From Thermogemmata fonticola (GTDB lineage Bacteria; Planctomycetota; Planctomycetia; Gemmatales; Gemmataceae), in assembly GCF_013694095.1 (NCBI RefSeq), contig NZ_JACEFB010000015.1:1-64000 (forward strand): a stretch of DNA of 64,000 nt, written 5' to 3'. This document shows, piece by piece, positions 62,237-64,000 of the stretch. The first letter of the stretch is position 1. The number at the start of each line of letters is the position of its first letter. Under the pieces are notes generated by a model. That model was not told where the DNA came from, made no database searches, and worked only from the letters and a program-made list of their open reading frames with translations. A program made the translations under genes and the position numbers.

Positions 62237-62692
62237 CTAAGCGATGATTCCCTCTCTAGGGCTTTCCTCGCCCTCAATCACGACCTGTAACTTGTAGTGG
62301 ATCGGGAACACTTTCGAGGCTGATTGGCCGAGCAATGCGACGAATCTCTTGCGCTCTTCAATCGCTTCCTTGTTCTCAGATTTCCGTGGGACGGCTCGAT
62401 ACCCGAGTCGGCCTAGCACTATCCCCTCGCCGATTTCCACTGACTCGCCCGCGGTGTTCACGATCAAACAGCCGTCGAGCTTTCTCCCGCTTGCTGTCGT
62501 GAAAGTTGCAGCCACAAATAAGTCATAAGCTCCCTTGGGGACGATCTTGCTATTGATTGGGCGAACCCACGTTTCGTCCCGGCCCGGTACGTCCTCTTCG
62601 TCTAGAGCGAATTCCCAGATCGGGAAGGCGGCAAAGTCGCTCACCTTCAACTCGTTGCAAGGCTTACGCGTTTGGAGTGAGACCTTTCTCAT
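62237..62692 (-). CDS. Hypothetical soluble protein
   Basis: 151 residues from ATG 62692 starting MRKVSLQTRKPC. The sequence is alpha/beta (YDLFVAATFTTASGRKLDGC; EEREKRFVALLG-like; FPIHYKLQVVIEGEE). No domain recognised. An alternative ATG at 62707 adds five residues. The nearest genes give no functional clue, though a small regulatory or immunity-like protein is conceivable. Confidence 0.6.
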   Translation of the reverse strand: MRKVSLQTRKPCNELKVSDFAAFPIWEFALDEEDVPGRDETWVRPINSKIVPKGAYDLFVAATFTTASGRKLDGCLIVNTAGESVEIGEGIVLGRLGYRAVPRKSENKEAIEERKRFVALLGQSASKVFPIHYKLQVVIEGEESPREGIIA

Positions 62693-62925
62693 CCCGATTA
62701 CCCCCATCAGGCCATTTGTCAGGGCTAGACCTCAGTTCGACCCGCCAGGCCAACAGATGGAGCGCCGAGTGCTCTTATCATTAGAATCAGGACGGCTTCT
62801 ATCACCGCCGAGATTTGGTCCGCCGCCGTGGCGTTTCGGTTGTCAAACTGGCCCGCTGAAGGCCGGTGAGTAGCGGCAGTCTGCTGCGGGAGGAAACACC
62901 CTCACGGATCAGGCTGGGGTGGCGC

Positions 62926-63135
62926 TCACTCCTCGTTGATGCCCAAAAGCGCGATCAGGGCGCAGAAGGTGGCCATCACGATCCCCCAGGGCCACCACAC
63001 CTCATAGACATACCACAGCACGAGGGCCGCCAGAAACAGGACCGCCGCCGCGCCGAAGGCGACCACGCTCCGCCGTTCGCCCAGCCATGTCAGGAAGAAT
63101 GGCTCAATCAACCCGTAGTAGAAGAAATCCATCAT
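62926..63135 (-). CDS. Small two-helix membrane protein
   Basis: 69 residues (start 63135 or 63132) with two hydrophobic helices (AFGAAAVLFLAALVLWYVYEVWWPWGI and MATFCALIALLGI) after MDFFYYGLIEPFFLTWLGE. No family is recognised. The ribosome-binding site is weak. Confidence 0.55.
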   Translation of the reverse strand: MMDFFYYGLIEPFFLTWLGERRSVVAFGAAAVLFLAALVLWYVYEVWWPWGIVMATFCALIALLGINEE

Positions 63136-63347
63136 GGACGATCCGCGCTCCGCGGACGTGTTCCCTTCAAACTCCACCTGCCCGCCACCCTCCAGGATAA
63201 ATCCGGGAGAAACGGGTGTCAAGCCGCCGAAGCCGCATCTTCTGCCGCGATGGGATGTCCAATAAATCTGGAGGGGGGCTTCCCAGGTGGAGTCGGCCAC
63301 GGTGTCCGCCTTTGCGTCGGCAAAGCTCCGCCGCCCCGTGGACTGGC

Positions 63348-63876
63348 TCAGGGCTCCATGAGGGGGAGCCGCACGGGGCCGTGAAGCCCCTTCCCGCAGC
63401 ACCGCGGGGACAGCACCACCCGCCTGCGGATCGGCTCGTCACCGGACTTTGGACCGGCAAGTGCGATCTCGGCCACGGGATGAATCCCCTCCGGGATGAT
63501 CTTGGAACTGACACGGGGAAGGCTGTCTCGGAGCGAGAGTGGTTGACGTAAGACTGTCACGGCAACTCGCGGGTCTTCCTGGAGGGAAGTTCCCCCGCCG
63601 AGGGTCTCGACACGCCCCGATTTCGCCTTCCTGCCCGCGGAGGAAGCCCTCGGTAAGCGCCGGGTACATCGTGGGGAGCAGATCGCCATCCGCTACAAGC
63701 TAGAGGCGGTGTGCTGCCCGCGGCCCGAACACCAGCAAGGCATGGTGCGACGCTTTCGACTGATAGACCGGCTCGCGCCGGAGGCTGCGGTCAATTGAGG
63801 ACAGATCGACCGACGGGGCCACCGCAAGGTGCAGAATCAACAGGCTAAGGCAAGAGAGAACACTTGGGCAGAGCAT
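63348..63876 (-). pseudogene. Decayed secreted-protein gene
   Basis: ATG 63876, after AGGAGGGGG, opens a signal peptide (CPSVLSCLSLLILHLAVAP) and then REPVYQSKASHHALLVFGP, the start of a common planctomycete exported family (EPAYQSKPKYALLVFGP-type, followed by a DGD...NGDLTE segment). A TAG at about 63702 interrupts it at HRL|LVADGDLL, and frame changes follow; the last part (PRVSSKIIPEGIHPVAEIA to LHGPVRLPLMEP) is in another frame, ending 63348. I read this as one inactivated gene. Confidence 0.6.
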
Positions 63877-64000
63877 CGCAGAACGCCCCCTCCTTTCCCG
63901 CTGAGCGGCCTAACGGCGGTCGCCAACGGATACGGGGTGTTGAACCTACGAATCAGGACGCCCCACCGTTTACTAGCAGTGGCCGGATTAGGGCGCATAA

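Noticed and set aside
63348-63876. Readthrough or recoding at the TAG in the terminal pseudogene
   Set aside because: TAG is not a selenocysteine codon, no hairpin follows, and later frame changes indicate decay.

Overview
The window looks like chromosomal DNA of a high-GC planctomycete, most likely of the Gemmata group (Gemmataceae). The inference rests on lineage-typical families seen together: a DUF1559 pseudopilin-like protein, a Tat-exported DUF1501 protein, two PEP-CTERM proteins, a CAP/RTX secreted protein with the N-terminal LExLExRxxPA-type signature, a WD40 protein kinase, TlpA/deiodinase-like redoxins and many single-strand runs of small lineage-specific genes. No rRNA, tRNA, CRISPR array, integrase or intact transposase was found.

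Layout. 0.3-7.3 kb: a TPR membrane protein converging on a heavy-metal RND efflux pair (adaptor then CzcA/CusA permease, GTGA overlap). 7.4-7.8 kb: two tandem-repeat arrays. 7.9-10.9 kb: glycolate oxidase subunits GlcE and GlcF. 11.2-12.6 kb: a lower-GC GHKL ATPase ending in an HExxH motif. 13-23 kb: a run of small unrelated genes, all on the minus strand, separated by a shared intergenic element and often preceded by a GTTCGGC core; it resembles a gene-cassette array. 23-26 kb: a protein kinase-like/WD40 membrane protein and a short paralogue. 26.6-28.1 kb: MFS transporter. 28.7-31 kb: a ~510-bp direct duplication flanking a 62-aa gene, then an ECF sigma factor. 31.4-34.4 kb: two paralogous PEP-CTERM proteins on either side of a DNA methyltransferase. 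34.5-40.7 kb: phosphoesterase, PLP aminotransferase, CAP protein and a GT39-type glycosyltransferase.

41.4-42.1 kb holds the strongest single observation: a deiodinase-like redoxin gene with an in-frame TGA exactly where the family active-site Cys/Sec lies (FGSxT-U-PPFR), followed 10 nt later by a bacterial-SECIS-like hairpin. It is followed by a Cys-rich membrane/Tat-type protein. 43.8-50.1 kb: AsmA-like giant protein, LptF/LptG permease (outer-membrane biogenesis) and a CNNM/CBS membrane protein. 51-53.7 kb: DUF1501 and TolB-like beta-propeller proteins. 54.7-57.8 kb: sugar-nucleotide-type epimerase, GH-A type glycosidase and a DUF1559 protein; the DUF1559 gene is preceded by a cobalamin riboswitch. 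58.3-60.6 kb: OPT-family oligopeptide transporter. 61-64 kb: small hypotheticals and a decayed secreted-protein gene.

A ~100-bp MITE-like element with imperfect terminal inverted repeats occurs three times (18.3, 32.3, 50.8 kb), once with an apparent 11-bp target duplication and once ending an Rpn/PD-(D/E)XK-type gene remnant. All functional names come from reading the sequence and family knowledge; no database search was run.
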